From Diploptera punctata (Eukaryota > Arthropoda > Insecta > Blattodea > Blaberidae): DNA of 64,000 nucleotides. The first letter of the stretch is position 1, and the number at the start of each line of letters is the position of its first letter. Under the pieces are notes generated by a model. It was given only the letters and a program-made list of their open reading frames with translations. It searched no databases and had not been told where the DNA came from. Shown piece by piece: positions 53,620 through 63,959 of the stretch. The stretch lies in contig JASPKZ010009643.1 of NCBI GenBank assembly GCA_030220185.1, forward strand, positions 1 through 64,000, in the 5' to 3' direction. The position numbers and the translations under genes were made by a program.

Positions 53620-54866
53620 TACCCAGGAACAATAATCACAAGTAGGAATGAGATGTAGAAAGAAATTAAACATAGGGTCAATTCTGGAAATGCGTGCTAT
53701 TATGCATTACAGGTACTCTTGTCGTCCTGATTTCTTAAAAAAATGTTAAACTGAAAATACAGTAAAACCTCTCTTAGCCGGAACCTTTCTAAGAAGGAAA
53801 CCTGTAGAGACGGAAAAATCTCCAGAACGGTACGATTTTATATGTAAAATTAGCCGGAAACCTTCATAACGCGGAAACGGAACGGTTTTTAAAGTACCAA
53901 TAGTTAATTTTTACCTCAGTAAGACGGAAAATTATTCTTAAGCACGTTCTAATTACGGTATTAATGACCACACATGAAAATTCTGCATATGACGCTTTCT
54001 GCATTATATCGTTTTACCTTTTTGTGTTGCCATTGTATTGCGGGGATACCCTTGCTTATGTGTGACAGCGGGGAATCCCTCGCATTTCCATGCCTGCTCA
54101 CGTTACCTGCGAGGGAGTTGGGAAACTCTTCAGTCTTCCTGTAGCTGAGTTCCTTCTCGCTTCTGTGTATTATAGTTGTTTTGTATTGCCGTGCAAACTG
54201 AGCTGTGTTACATACACTATTTTGTCTGTATTTCAGTTCAGTACGTTATGTCTTTAAAGCGTGTATATAAAACCCTTACACTGTGTGAGAAAATTCAGGC
54301 TTGTAATTTGGGAACTCTTTATAAGAAGGAAAACTGCCGAGACGGAAATATATTTAAGGAACCGTTATGTTCCTTCATAGAGAGGTTTTATTGATATAAA
54401 AATGTTATTCTTCCAGTTATATAGATGTGAAACATGGACTCTTACTTTACGGAACGAGAAAAGATTACAAGTATTTGATAATAAACTTCCTAGGAAAAAT
54501 TTTAGACCAAACAGTCATGAACAGACATGTGAATAGAAAAGACTATATAACAGTGAACAACTAGATCTTTATAGGAAACCAGATGCAATGAGAACAATTA
54601 AGTATCATAGACTGCGATGGGGAGGACACGCGGAGCGAATGGGGAATGATGGAGGGGCATGGAAGCTTCTCTTAGGAAAACCAGAGGGAAAACATCCAGT
54701 TGGTTGATTAAGAATGAAGTGGGAGAATAACATTAATCATGATTTGAGGGAAGTAGATTATACAGGAGATGATTGGAAAACATTAGCTCAGGATAGTGTT
54801 CTGTGGAGAGCTTATGTCCACGCGGCCATCAACCTACGGGTTCGATAGAGTCAATGAGCTAATTAG
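53620..54866 (+). mobile_element. LINE-A copy split by pogo-type element
   Basis: The first part (to 53759) encodes the PGTIITSRNEM, KEIKHRVNSGNACYYALQ segment. The second part (from 54394) runs from VILPVI through RLRWGGHAERMGNDGGAWKL, KPEGKHPVG and WENNINHDLREVDYTGDDWK to INLRVR-stop. One GRP codon is a stop (VG*LRMKW). The tail AGCTAATTAG is short. Confidence 0.85.
53760..54393 (+). mobile_element. pogo/Tigger-type deletion derivative
   Basis: Ends CAGTAAAACCTCTCTTAGCC and (reversed) CAATAAAACCTCTCTATGAA form inverted repeats, with AGACGGAAA motifs repeated inside both ends. It lies at a TA of LINE-A. An ATG at 54248 starts MSLKRVYKTLTLCEKIQACN, matching the N-terminal helix-turn-helix opening of pogo-family transposases ('KR..KTLTLxEKIxxC'), then runs into the right end. 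Everything else of the transposase is deleted. Confidence 0.75.
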
Positions 54867-54909
54867 TTTTAGAAAAAAGTTTATAGCTTAACTTTGCAAC
54901 ATCTGACAT

Positions 54910-55090
54910 AAAGTAAAGTGATCCCACAACAGGCCCGGAGGCCCTTGGGGTAGTAGGAGGTTAAGGCTCCTACTTTTTTCTAGACAATCGGCACTTTATG
55001 TCAGCCGGGTTGTCAGCCCTGCGTGACAGCCGCCTTTACCCCCAGAACAAGCGTCTCGTACTCATTTTCGTTAGAGTCTGAGTCGACCCC
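54910..55090 (-). mobile_element. SINE-D 3' half
   Basis: Reverse complement GGGGTCGACTCAGACTCTAA, GTACGAGACGCTTGTTCTGG, CAACCCGGCTGACATAAAGT and CCTTAACCTCCTACTACCCC, end GTGGGATCACTTTAC. The tRNA head is missing exactly where the foldback starts. Confidence 0.85.
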
Positions 55091-55344
55091 ATGACTTTTT
55101 AAATTACTTCATCAATTCCTGTCATATTTTACTTTTAGGGTTTTATTTATCAAATTATTTTCCACCATTTACCCTGATTTTTATGTTTTTCTAACGATTA
55201 TTTGAATATATTTTTTCTCGATTTTGAACAACATGAAGACGTGGCAGCCATATTGATTTAACGAATATTCTGTGTTCCAGTGCAGCCAACATAGAGTCTG
55301 CACTAATTAACTTACATTAAATAAGGCGTGCATTCCTTCGCAGG

Positions 55345-55513
55345 TTAGAGTACTTAAATTGCGTTAGGTTAACTTTTAGGTTGGTTTTTCACAGGTTAGC
55401 GTATTTAAATTGCATTAGGTTAGCTTTTATGTTGGTTTTTCACAGGTTAGAGTACTTAAATTGCGTTAGGTTAGCTTTTAGGTTGGTTTTTTCACAGGTT
55501 AGAGTATTGAAAT
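55345..55513 (+). repeat. tandem 57-bp repeats of the foldback
   Basis: About three units of TTTTTCACAGGTTAGAGTAC, TTAAATTGCGTTAGGTTAGC, TTTTAGGTTGG. Inverted, more diverged units occur at 56036-56135 (AAACTAAAAGCTAACATAAC, GAAATTTAAGCACTCTAACC). Confidence 0.88.
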
Positions 55514-55514
55514 T

Positions 55515-55818
55515 GTCCCGCGCCGTAGCAGAGTGGTTAAGGCAAGAAGCCTTGGCGCAGAGCTATGGGACTTGCTCTGGTTCGAGTCCGTATGAGGGAA
55601 GAAATTTTCTCATGGAATTTCGGCCAGTATGGGTCCGGTGCCCACCCAGCATCGCGAGGTATTAGGGTAGCTACAATAAGTAACGACTCCAGGTTGAGAA
55701 GACCAGCTATAACGGATGGGCTCGATGATCGTCTACCTCTGTGATTAACACATGCTGATGTGAGGCCAGCAGCCAGCATGTAGGCCAAGGGCCTTCTAGG
55801 CCTGTCGCACTTGGAGTT
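55515..55818 (+). mobile_element. SINE-A copy inside the foldback
   Basis: GTCCCGCGCCGTAGCAGAGT, box B TGGTTCGAGTCCGTAT, CAGTATGGGTCCGGTGCCCA, GGCCTGTCGCACTTGGAGTT, then T8. It lies immediately after the third tandem unit. A few central bases (GGGGGACTCGACATG in other copies) are deleted. Confidence 0.9.
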
Positions 55819-56175
55819 TTTTTTGGAGTAACATTATTTTATGTTCATTGTATTGCCCATCTTTACTTTATGGAATGAATTACATTAATTGTAGGAAATA
55901 CTTTACGAGATGTGACAAGACATTTTTTCTAAGTTCCAACCATACACCATGCGCCTGCGCCAATAGATGCGAAGCGGTTTACACTATGGAATCATGGGAT
56001 ACAGCCGACATATACACGATATTTAACGAGCCTAAAACCTTACCTAACACAATTTAAGTACTCTAAACTGTGAAATACCAAACTAAAAGCTAACATAACG
56101 AAATTTAAGCACTCTAACCTATGAAATAATGCAACGACAAAAAATAGATAGTAAGTCCTTAAATTCTAAAGTATA

Positions 56176-56874
56176 CACCGTGATTCAAAATTGACTTTAC
56201 AACTTTACAAGCTTATAGAAATTTATTTAGAAGACTTACATAATTGGTTTAAATGTCATATCATAGCACAACTCATCAAGTTGTCACCTATTCAGTCAAC
56301 GTGGTTCAATGTGGCTTCCGTTGGTCATGCAGCAAACATCCAACCTGAAATCAATCTCCTCCCACACACGTTGCAGCATATCCGGCTTCAGTAACGCAGC
56401 TGCGGCAAGATTGGCAGGTAGGGGCGGAACGTACACTTTATCTTTAAGGAACCCCCATAAGAAAAAGTCCAGTGGCGTTAAATCAGGAGACCGAGGTGGC
56501 CATGTTGTTGGTCCCCCACGACCAATCCACCGACCAGGAAACAAATGTTTGGTGCCAAGAATAAATTGTTGGCCTGCTAGGAGGATCCTTACCACACTGG
56601 GTACGAAATCTACGCTGAACAATTGTCGCAGATTTAGTTTCTCTGAACAAAAACACACAACGAGCACGCTCGGCACCTGTGAAAGCAGCCATTTTGATAT
56701 GAACTACGTTAGCGCACGCGGTGAGAGAACTAGGTACTATAAAACTATGTCAGTGAAAACTTGATGAGTTGTGCTATCATATGACATTAAAACCAATTCT
56801 GTAGGTCTTCTAAATAAATTTCTATAAGCTTGTAAAGTTGTAAAGTCAATTTTGAATCACGGTGTATGTGTATA
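56176..56874 (-). mobile_element. mariner-superfamily deletion derivative
   Basis: The ends CACCGTGATTCAAAATTGAC are perfect inverted partners and the inverted repeat extends, nearly perfectly, for about 113 bp to CTCATCAAGTT. TA flanks both sides (56174-56175, 56875-56876). At 699 bp it is much shorter than an autonomous element, and its transposase is an internal-deletion fusion (next entry). Confidence 0.88.
56296..56692 (-). pseudogene. internally deleted mariner-type transposase
   Basis: Starting at 56692: MAAFTGAERARCVFLFRETK and QRRFRTQCGKDPPSRPTIYS, the N-terminal helix-turn-helix of the insect family often annotated DUF4817. It then jumps to FPGRWIGRGGPTTWPPRSPD and LTPLDFFLWGFLKDKVYVPP, the C-terminal catalytic part. 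The piece ends VTNGSHIE-like (DVCCMTNGSHIEPR) with stop. Roughly the central 200 residues with the first catalytic aspartates are missing and the junction shifts frame, so no active enzyme can be made. Confidence 0.85.
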
Positions 56875-57112
56875 GTTAATTAGTACATACTCTATGTTGG
56901 CTGCACTGGAACAGTCTTTGATGTTGTATAGAATATTCGTTAAAATTAATATGGCTGCCACGTCTTCATGCTACGTACGTAGTTAAATATCATACAAAAA
57001 TGTATTGAAATAATCGTTAGAAAAAATGTAAAAATCATTGTAAATGGTGGGAAATAATTTGAAAAGTGAAAACCTAAGAATAAAGTTTGACAGGAGTTTA
57101 TGAAGGAATTCA

Positions 57113-57283
57113 AAAGTCGCATCACAGGTTGTAAAGAACAGCTATAATTACATTGTAGTTATTCCATGTAATAACTTTGTTTATTCTGATATAGATGTAA
57201 CGGTTATTTTTTTATTTTTTTTCTAACCTGATTGAGTGGTAGACAACACATTCAGATCTTAAATCTGCTAGGTAAAATAAAGC

Positions 57284-57373
<90 letters not shown>
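57113..57373 (+). mobile_element. LINE-G 3' end and (TTA)n tail
   Basis: CCTGATTGAGTGGTAGACAA, AATCTGCTAGGTAAAATAAA and GC then about 28 ATT units (57285-57373). It matches the ends at 46.4 and 60.0 kb. The first 90 bp are unassigned. Confidence 0.7.
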
Positions 57374-57704
57374 GTCCTCCGCTGTGGTCTCGAGGTAGCA
57401 TGCTACTTTGTCACGCAGCGGGCACGGGTTCGAACCCCGGTCGGGACAGTTTTTCTGGGTGAGGTTTTTATCGGGGTTTTTCCTCACCTGAAAGATAAAT
57501 GTCAGGAAAACTTTAAGGCCCAAACGGTTCCCGAAATCATATGGCCATCAACATCATCATCATCATCATCATCATCCTTCACCGGTGTGGAAAGCAACGG
57601 GAAGCTACCCACCTAAAATTCCCTAGTAAACCTGCAAAGCATAGCATGAAAATGCTATGATTGCAGTGAAAGAACCTGCCCTCGGGCAGAATTACTATGG
57701 ATGG

Positions 57705-57705
<1 letters not shown>
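57374..57705 (+). mobile_element. SINE-B reference copy
   Basis: GTCCTCCGCTGTGGTCTCGA, box B GGGTTCGAACCCCGG, CTCACCTGAAAGATAAATGT, CATCATCATCATCATCATCA, GGAAAGCAACGGGAAGCTAC, end GGGCAGAATTACTATGGATG. Full length; TTA arrays at both borders. Confidence 0.92.
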
Positions 57706-57762
<57 letters not shown>

Positions 57763-57765
57763 TAT
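57706..57765. repeat. (TTA)n microsatellite
   Basis: TTA array after SINE-B. Confidence 0.9.
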
Positions 57766-57769
57766 TACT

Positions 57770-58022
57770 ATTTTATTTCGGATTGTTTCTGTTACATACA
57801 CAGGTACCTCAACCAAAATATACATTTTTTTTTTCCACACTTCCCGGTCTTGCATGTCTGCTTCTGTTATATTTGTCTTCTTCATGTTGTCTTGAATTCC
57901 CTTTATCTACGCTGTCTTTGGTCTACCACGTTATCCATTTCCAGGAGGTATCCATTTCAATATTACTGTGTTTGTTTCTGTCCCACTTCTTCTCATTATA
58001 TGTCCATACCATCTTAGTTGGA
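57770..58022 (-). mobile_element. LINE-D cassette, left twin
   Basis: Minus strand: QLRWYGHIMRRSGTETNTVI, KWIPPGNG and GRPKTAWIKGIQDNMKKTNI, ending before a TTA array. It starts at the codons after ATTATTATTATT just as its twin at 59.3-59.5 kb does. Confidence 0.8.
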
Positions 58023-58046
<24 letters not shown>

Positions 58047-58055
<9 letters not shown>

Positions 58056-59232
58056 ACAGGTCTACAACAGATCAGATTTTTAGTATAAGACAGATTTTAG
58101 AAAAGAAATGGGAATTTAATGGTACTGTACATCAACTATATGTAGACTTCAAAAAAGCATATGATTCAATTAAGAGGGAGAAGTTATATAGTATCCTGCT
58201 GGAGTTCGGAATTCCTAAAAAGTTAGTTAGACATATACGAATGTGTCTAAATGGCACAAAGAGTAGGGTGCGTGTAGGCAAAGAGTTTTCGGACACTTTT
58301 GAAATCCAGAATGGGTTGAAGCAAGGAGATGTACTATCTCCTCTACTATTTAATTTTGTACTAGAGCATGCCATTAAGTCTTTAGAGAATGAGGAAGGAT
58401 TACAGCTCAATGGTATTAATAAGCTGTTAGTTTATGCTGATGATGTAGTACTACTGGCCGATAGCGAGGAGATACTAAAGGACAACACGCACACAATATT
58501 GAGTAACATTATGAAATTAGGACTGGAAGTAAATATCAATAAAACTAAATATATGGTCACACGTAGAAATGCATTATATAATGGAAATGGACAGCTAATG
58601 ACAAATGAGGAAAATTTTGAGGAAGTGGCTGAATTCAAATACCTAGGAACAATAATCACAAATAGGAATGTGATGCACAAAGAATTAAACATAGGCTCAA
58701 TTCTGGAAATGCGTGCTATTATGCATTTCAGAGACTCTTGATGTACCAACTCCTTTCAAAAAACGTTAAACTGAAAATATATAAAGCTATTATTCTACCA
58801 GTTATATTATATGGGTGCGAAACATGGACTATTACTTTAAGGGAGGTATTTGAGATTAAAGTACTTAGAAAAAATTTTGGACCAAAGAGAGATGAACAGA
58901 CATGTGAATGGAGAATACTACATAACAATGAACTACATGGTCTTTATAGGAAGCCAGATATAATAAGAAAAGTCAAGTCTCGTAGATTGCGATTGGCAGG
59001 ACATGTTGCACGTATGGGAAGTGAAAGACGTGCATGGAAGCTTCTTGTTGGAAAGCCAGAGAGAAAATGCCCAGTTGGTAGACCAAGAATGAGGTGGGAG
59101 AATAACATTAACTATGATTTGAGGGAAGTAGATTATACAGGGAATGATTGGAAAACATTAGCTCAGGATAGAGATATATGGAGAGCTTATGTCCGTGCGA
59201 CAATGAACCTACGGGTTCGATAGTGCCAGTGA
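58047..59232 (+). mobile_element. LINE-A best copy, RT to 3' end
   Basis: From RSTTDQIFSIRQILEKKWEF it covers LYVDFKKAYDSIKREKLYSI (first catalytic Asp), NGLKQGDVLSPLLFNFVLEH, LLVYADDVVLLADSEE (YADD at 58433), GLEVNINKTKYMVTRRN and EFKYLGTIITNRN. One frameshift at about 58682 follows; the second frame gives ILPVILYGCETWTITLRE, RRLRLAGHVARMGSERRAWK, GRPRMRWENNINYDLREVDY and NLRVR-stop (59221-59223). The endonuclease and start of the RT are absent (5' truncation in a TTA array). Tail AGTGAGTAAGTAAGT. It cannot make a complete enzyme. Confidence 0.93.
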
Positions 59233-59264
59233 GTAAGTAAGTATTATTATTATTGTTATATTAT
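59233..59264. repeat. (TTA)n
   Basis: Short TTA run joining LINE-A tail and LINE-D. Confidence 0.8.
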
Positions 59265-59524
59265 TATTATTATTACTCTATTTCGGGATTGTTTCTGTTA
59301 TATACACAGCGGGTATCGTCAACCAAAATATACAATTTTTTTCTTCCACACTTCCTGATCTTGCGTGTCTGCTTCTGTCATATTTATCTTCTTCATATTG
59401 TCTTGAATTCCCTTTATCCACGTTGGCTGTAGTCTACCACGTTTCCCTTTTCCAGGAGGTATCCGTTTCAATACTTCTTTGTCCTTTCTTCTCATTATAT
59501 GTCCATACCATCTTAGTTTGATAT
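59265..59524 (-). mobile_element. LINE-D cassette, right twin
   Basis: Minus strand IKLRWYGHIMRRKDKEVLKR, IPPGKGKRGRLQPTWIKGIQ, DNMKKINMTEADTQDQEVWK, KKIVYFG-stop. TTA units adjoin both ends. It shares its truncation point with the left twin. Confidence 0.85.
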
Positions 59525-59547
59525 TATTATTATTATTATTATCATTA

Positions 59548-59849
59548 CTCCCCTTCACAGCACTTCCTCCTATTCTACTTCCTTCACAGTAGCCTCTGCC
59601 CTCTCCTGGAATCTCCTTCCTCAAGATATCAGGGGTTCCCGCATACTTGGTACCTTTAAGTCACGCTTATACAGTTACCTGTTGTCTAATAATTAATGTT
59701 TCTCTATTTATTTAATTTTATGCTATGTCATTAATCTTTCCCTCGTTTTTTTATATATCTTGTACATATTATATATGTAATTCGTTAAATTTAGAGTAAA
59801 TCAAAATACATTATAAATATTAATTGTATTGTATTCATAACTTGTAATC

Positions 59850-59915
<66 letters not shown>

Positions 59916-60017
59916 TGTAATTTAGATTTGACTATTTTTTTTGTTTGTAAATTTTTTAAACCTGGTTGAGTGGTAGACAAGGACTTAAGGCCTTAACTCT
60001 GCCAGGTAAAATAAAGC

Positions 60018-60074
<57 letters not shown>

Positions 60075-60130
60075 TATTATATTATTATTATTATTATTAC
60101 TATTATTATTATTATTATTATTATTATTAC
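59548..60130 (+). mobile_element. LINE-G (CR1/Jockey-like) 3' end with UTR and (TTA)n
   Basis: STSFTVASALSWNLLPQDIR and RILGTFKSRLYSYLLSNN-stop match the 'ATxxWNxLPxxIRxxxxLxxFKxxLxxxL' C-terminus of CR1- or Jockey-type reverse transcriptases. A 300-bp UTR with a TA array (59853-59909) follows, ending TGGTAGACAAGGACTTAAGG, CTCTGCCAGGTAAAATAAAG and about 110 bp of TTA units. This gives the source of the orphan 3' ends at 46.3 and 57.2 kb. Confidence 0.8.
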
Positions 60131-60306
60131 TTTCCTTTTTGAAACGTTTATTTCCATCGACATGCATTCATTATTATTATAAGTGTATGCTTATTTTTTT
60201 CGTTCAATGAATTTTATTATTCATTTCTGAGAATAAATACAATTCCTGGCAACATTTTACCCAATCTCAGTAGATTCATACATATTAAAATAAGATGTTG
60301 GAATAA
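60131..60306. other. no recognised feature
   Basis: AT-rich spacer. Confidence 0.3.
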
Positions 60307-60633
60307 AATGACGATTTGTGGAAATATGCAAAACGTGTCGGTATAGAAGACGAGCAAGGCAAGCCTTTGGGTGAACCATTAGAATGTAAAGAATTGCTCT
60401 CGCGCCCCCTCAGAATTTAAAATTCAGGGCATGTTTCCAGTGGAAAATGTCAGTGTTGTTGGAAGCAGGATCACACCATGTATGAGATAAGAGAAGGGTT
60501 AAAAGATGCTCCATGGGATACAGGATTGTACAAAAATGTTAACATGGCAGATGCATATAAAACAGCTTGTGCATTCGTTGCTCCAACACAATTGCTTCCA
60601 GAGGTGTGGGTTAAAAGTTTTATTTTTTTTTTT
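60307..60633 (+). pseudogene. coding-like stretch of unknown origin
   Basis: One frame stays open for 37 codons (NDDLWKYAKRVGIEDEQGKP), meets a TAA at 60418, then for 71 more (CWKQDHTMYEIREGLKDAPW, DTGLYKNVNMADAYKTACAF, VAPTQLLPEVW). Its amino-acid make-up is protein-like and unlike the low-complexity frames around it. A possible splice donor GAG/GTGTGG follows. I do not recognise the protein. It may be an old processed pseudogene, a captured exon, or chance. Confidence 0.3.
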
Positions 60634-60784
60634 TAGAGTTAAGGGTAGTTACCTGTGAAGAATAGAAAAAAGTAAATTGCTATAACAAATTATATCTCTG
60701 ATTCAAATTACCTGACATTGTTATCAAGTTTCTGTGTTAATTACGGATACAATCAACTTAATATTTATTTGTTTACTTGCTAAT
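60634..60784. other. no recognised feature
   Basis: AT-rich spacer. Confidence 0.3.
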
Positions 60785-61405
60785 ACCTGCGTGCGCTGCT
60801 ACGCGTATAAATGAAAATTAATGCGTTTTTAAGTTTATTTGATTAAGTGAATGGAAAAACAATTATAAATTGATATCGTAATAATTTATAAATATACCAT
60901 GCTGATTACCCGATGTTGCCCGGGAATCAGCTTATTCCGATCTTCTTGGCATGAATGAGCTGAAAGATAAAATCCGTTATTGTGAGTTGTCCGTGAAAGA
61001 ATACTCGCCGTGCTCTGCTGTGCTACGCTTGCCCGGGAATCTACTTATCCCGATCTTCTTGACATCAACGAAAGACTAAAATTCTTATTGTGAGTTATCC
61101 GTAAAATATAAACATAGCCTGTCGCGGACACTTTTGTAGAGTTTTCTTTTTTACATATACAATTCTGTGTACATTAATTTTGTGTATTTGTTATGGTTTA
61201 GCCAGCGTAAGCCATTTAAGCGCCCAAAAGCGACTTTTTTCACGTCTTTTGATTTTTATGGGTGAAGGAGTTGAATATTACAACACTCTTATAGCCTATA
61301 ACCTTCCCGGGAAACTCCTAAACATTTTGCAAAAAGCCACATCACAATCGGATAAACGGCGTGACAGCGCATAAAATATGAACAAACCAACAAACATTGA
61401 TGTAA
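60785..61405 (+). repeat. REP-2 copy with internal duplication
   Basis: GCCCGGGAATCAGCTTATTC and TTGCCCGGGAATCTACTTAT begin two consecutive blocks of about 115 bp, each running through CCGATCTTCTTG and TTATTGTGAGTT(G/A)TCCGT. Then CAATTCTGTGTACATTAATT, CCTTCCCGGGAAACTCCTAA and CAATCGGATAAACGGCGTGA, closing at a TA array (61407-61442). A third, partial start is at 60785. Confidence 0.75.
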
Positions 61406-61406
61406 T

Positions 61407-61442
61407 ATATATATATATATATTATATATATATATATATATT
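61407..61442. repeat. (TA)n microsatellite
   Basis: TA array with one slip. Confidence 0.9.
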
Positions 61443-61459
61443 AGATTTATATATTTGAA

Positions 61460-61620
61460 TTACAGAGACTCTTGACGTCCCAAATTCTCTCAAAAGAATA
61501 AAATTCTTAGGAAACAATTTGGACCAAAGAGAAATTAACAGACATGCGAATGGAGAAGATACATAACAGTGAACTATATTATCTTTTATCGGAAACCAGA
61601 TATAATAAGAATATTTAACG
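61460..61620 (+). mobile_element. LINE-A fragment (plus)
   Basis: ACAGAGACTCTTGACGTCCC and TAGGAAACAATTTGGACCAA follow LINE-A with a deletion of the ILPVILYGCETW block between them, ending at RKPDIIRI. Confidence 0.75.
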
Positions 61621-61726
61621 TAGGATTGTAGGCTTCAACAGCCGGTGTCTTAAGAGCTCAGTTTAAAGAAAACTGCACCACAGCCATTCAACCCGGAAGA
61701 CCAACTTAACAAGGGTCAAGAACAGT

Positions 61727-61975
61727 TAAGTCTATTCGTCCGTCTTTGGTTCAAAAATGTTCGTAAGAACTTTATTCTGAAATATTCGTAATATTTTCTC
61801 CTCCCTTAAAGAAATAGTCCATGTTCCGTAGCCATATAATATAACTGGCAGAATAACAGTTTTATATACTTTCAGTTTATATTAACGTTTTCTGAGAAAA
61901 GTTGAGACGACAAGAGTCCCTGTAATACATAATAGCATGCATTCCAGAAATGAGGTTATGTTTGATTTCCTAAAT
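61727..61975 (-). mobile_element. LINE-A fragment (minus)
   Basis: Minus strand IKHNLISGMHAIMYYRDSCR-like, LKVYKTVILPVILYGYGTWT and EEKILRIFQNKVLTNIFEPK. It faces the plus fragment tail-to-tail, with about 105 bp of unrecognised DNA between. Confidence 0.75.
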
Positions 61976-61979
61976 AACT

Positions 61980-62465
61980 TAAGTTTGTATAATTATTTTA
62001 CTTATAATTGTCATTGATGTAATTGGATGTGAACTCAGGGCCTTCTACAGCTGTCGCGGCACGTAGATGTAGAATCATTTCACTTGTTTTATTCCATTTT
62101 TAAATAACACTTTGCATTTTTATCAGATCGTTGAAGCGGTCTAACATGCTGGTTTTATCTTGTATATGGAAATCCCTGGGTAGCACATCCCATTGCTATA
62201 TGCAAGGGCCATCATAAATGTCATATTTCTGGAAATACTATATAAGGAAACTTGTAGAGATTTCGTTAGTTTCATTTCTTACCTGATTAATGATTACACT
62301 TTCTTGCTATAATGAACCTCCCATGGAGATTATACACAGTGAAGGAGACTGAGGAAACAAAAAACTAAACACATGCGGATAACTAAAATACTTGATAAAA
62401 TGAGCAGTAATTATAACTCTTAAATTAAATAGGAACTTAATTGTTTGGATTATATAAAAATATAA
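61980..62465. other. no recognised feature
   Basis: Unique DNA; no frame or repeat. Confidence 0.4.
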
Positions 62466-62469
62466 CATA

Positions 62470-63192
62470 ACTAACTAACTCACTTGTACTATCGAACCCA
62501 TAAGTTCGTGGACATAATCTCTCCGTTCATCCCTATTCTGAGCTAATGTTTTACAATCATTCCCTGTATAATCTACTTCCCTGAAATAGTGGTTAATGTT
62601 TTTTTTTTCTACGCCCCAGGTTGTCATCTCGACATTTCTGGTGTTCTCTCCTAGCATTGGCTTTATTGTAACCCACATCTGAAGTTGGGGCGGAGTTATG
62701 TTACCCCGATGACATCATGGGTGATAAATGATAATGAAGCGCCAGGAGAGTTCTTAACCTAAACTTAACCTGAATTCCAGACCATGGGCAACCACAGGAA
62801 TGAATCCCTTTAAGGAAAAATGCATATGGTTTGACCGGGAATCGAACCCGCGACCTCATGAACAGTAGTCAGGAACGCTGACCACTAGCCCGTGAGGCTG
62901 GTCTAGTGGTTAATGTTATTCTGCAATTTAATTCTTGGTCTACCAACTGTGCGTTTTCCCTCTGGTTTTCAAACAAGAAGTTTCCAAGCACTTCTTTCAT
63001 GGCCCATTCGTGCCACATGTCCTGGCCAACGCAGACGACGTCACTTAATTGTTCTTATTGTGTCTGATTTCATATAAAGATCATGTAGCTCACTGTTATG
63101 TAGTCTTCTCCATTCGCCTGTCTGTTCATATGTCTTTGGTCCAAAAATTTACCTAAGAATTTTATTCTCAAATACTCGTAATCTCTTACACT
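62470..63192 (-). mobile_element. LINE-A copy split by SINE-F
   Basis: The part at 62470-62600 encodes the NHYFREVDYTGNDCKTLAQN end with an AGTTAGTTAGT tail. The part at 62904-63192 encodes RLRVFENKILRKFLGPKTYE, HNSELHDLYMKSDTIRTI and HVARMGHERSAWKLLV. SINE-F interrupts the RW-ENNI region. Confidence 0.85.
62601..62903 (-). mobile_element. SINE-F, full length with 14-bp TSD
   Basis: Reverse complement: CAGCCTCACGGGCTAGTGGT (box A), CGCGGGTTCGATTCCCGGTC (box B), a 230-bp body and an A-rich 3' end (TTTTTTTT on the plus strand). TAGTGGTTAATGTT is exactly repeated (62587-62600, 62904-62917). Unlike the other SINEs here it has a poly(A)-type tail. Confidence 0.92.
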
Positions 63193-63362
63193 TTTAAATA
63201 AGCTATCATAAACATCGAGTTTTTCCAATTTAATAAAATATATGTACATTCCGTGAATCAGCGATATAGGACCATAAATTCGACTTGCTGAGGAAATCCC
63301 TTAGTTCACGCAATTCCTGCATGACGAACTTTATCTTTACACGCTTTATATTAGCTTGACCT

Positions 63363-63959
<597 letters not shown>

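Larger units (their letters stand above)
55094..57112. mobile_element. 2-kb foldback element, with nested insertions
   Basis: Left arm (55094-55320) and right arm (56880-57112) are inverted copies: CTTCATCAATTCCTGTCATA / TGACAGGAGTTTATGAAG, ATTATTTTCCACCATTTAC, GAAGACGTGGCAGCCATATT, TCCAGTGCAGCCAACATAGA. Inside are tandem AGGTTAG-type repeats on the left (55345-55513) and their inverted partners (56036-56135). SINE-A and a mariner-type element are inserted within. No own reading frame. Confidence 0.75.
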
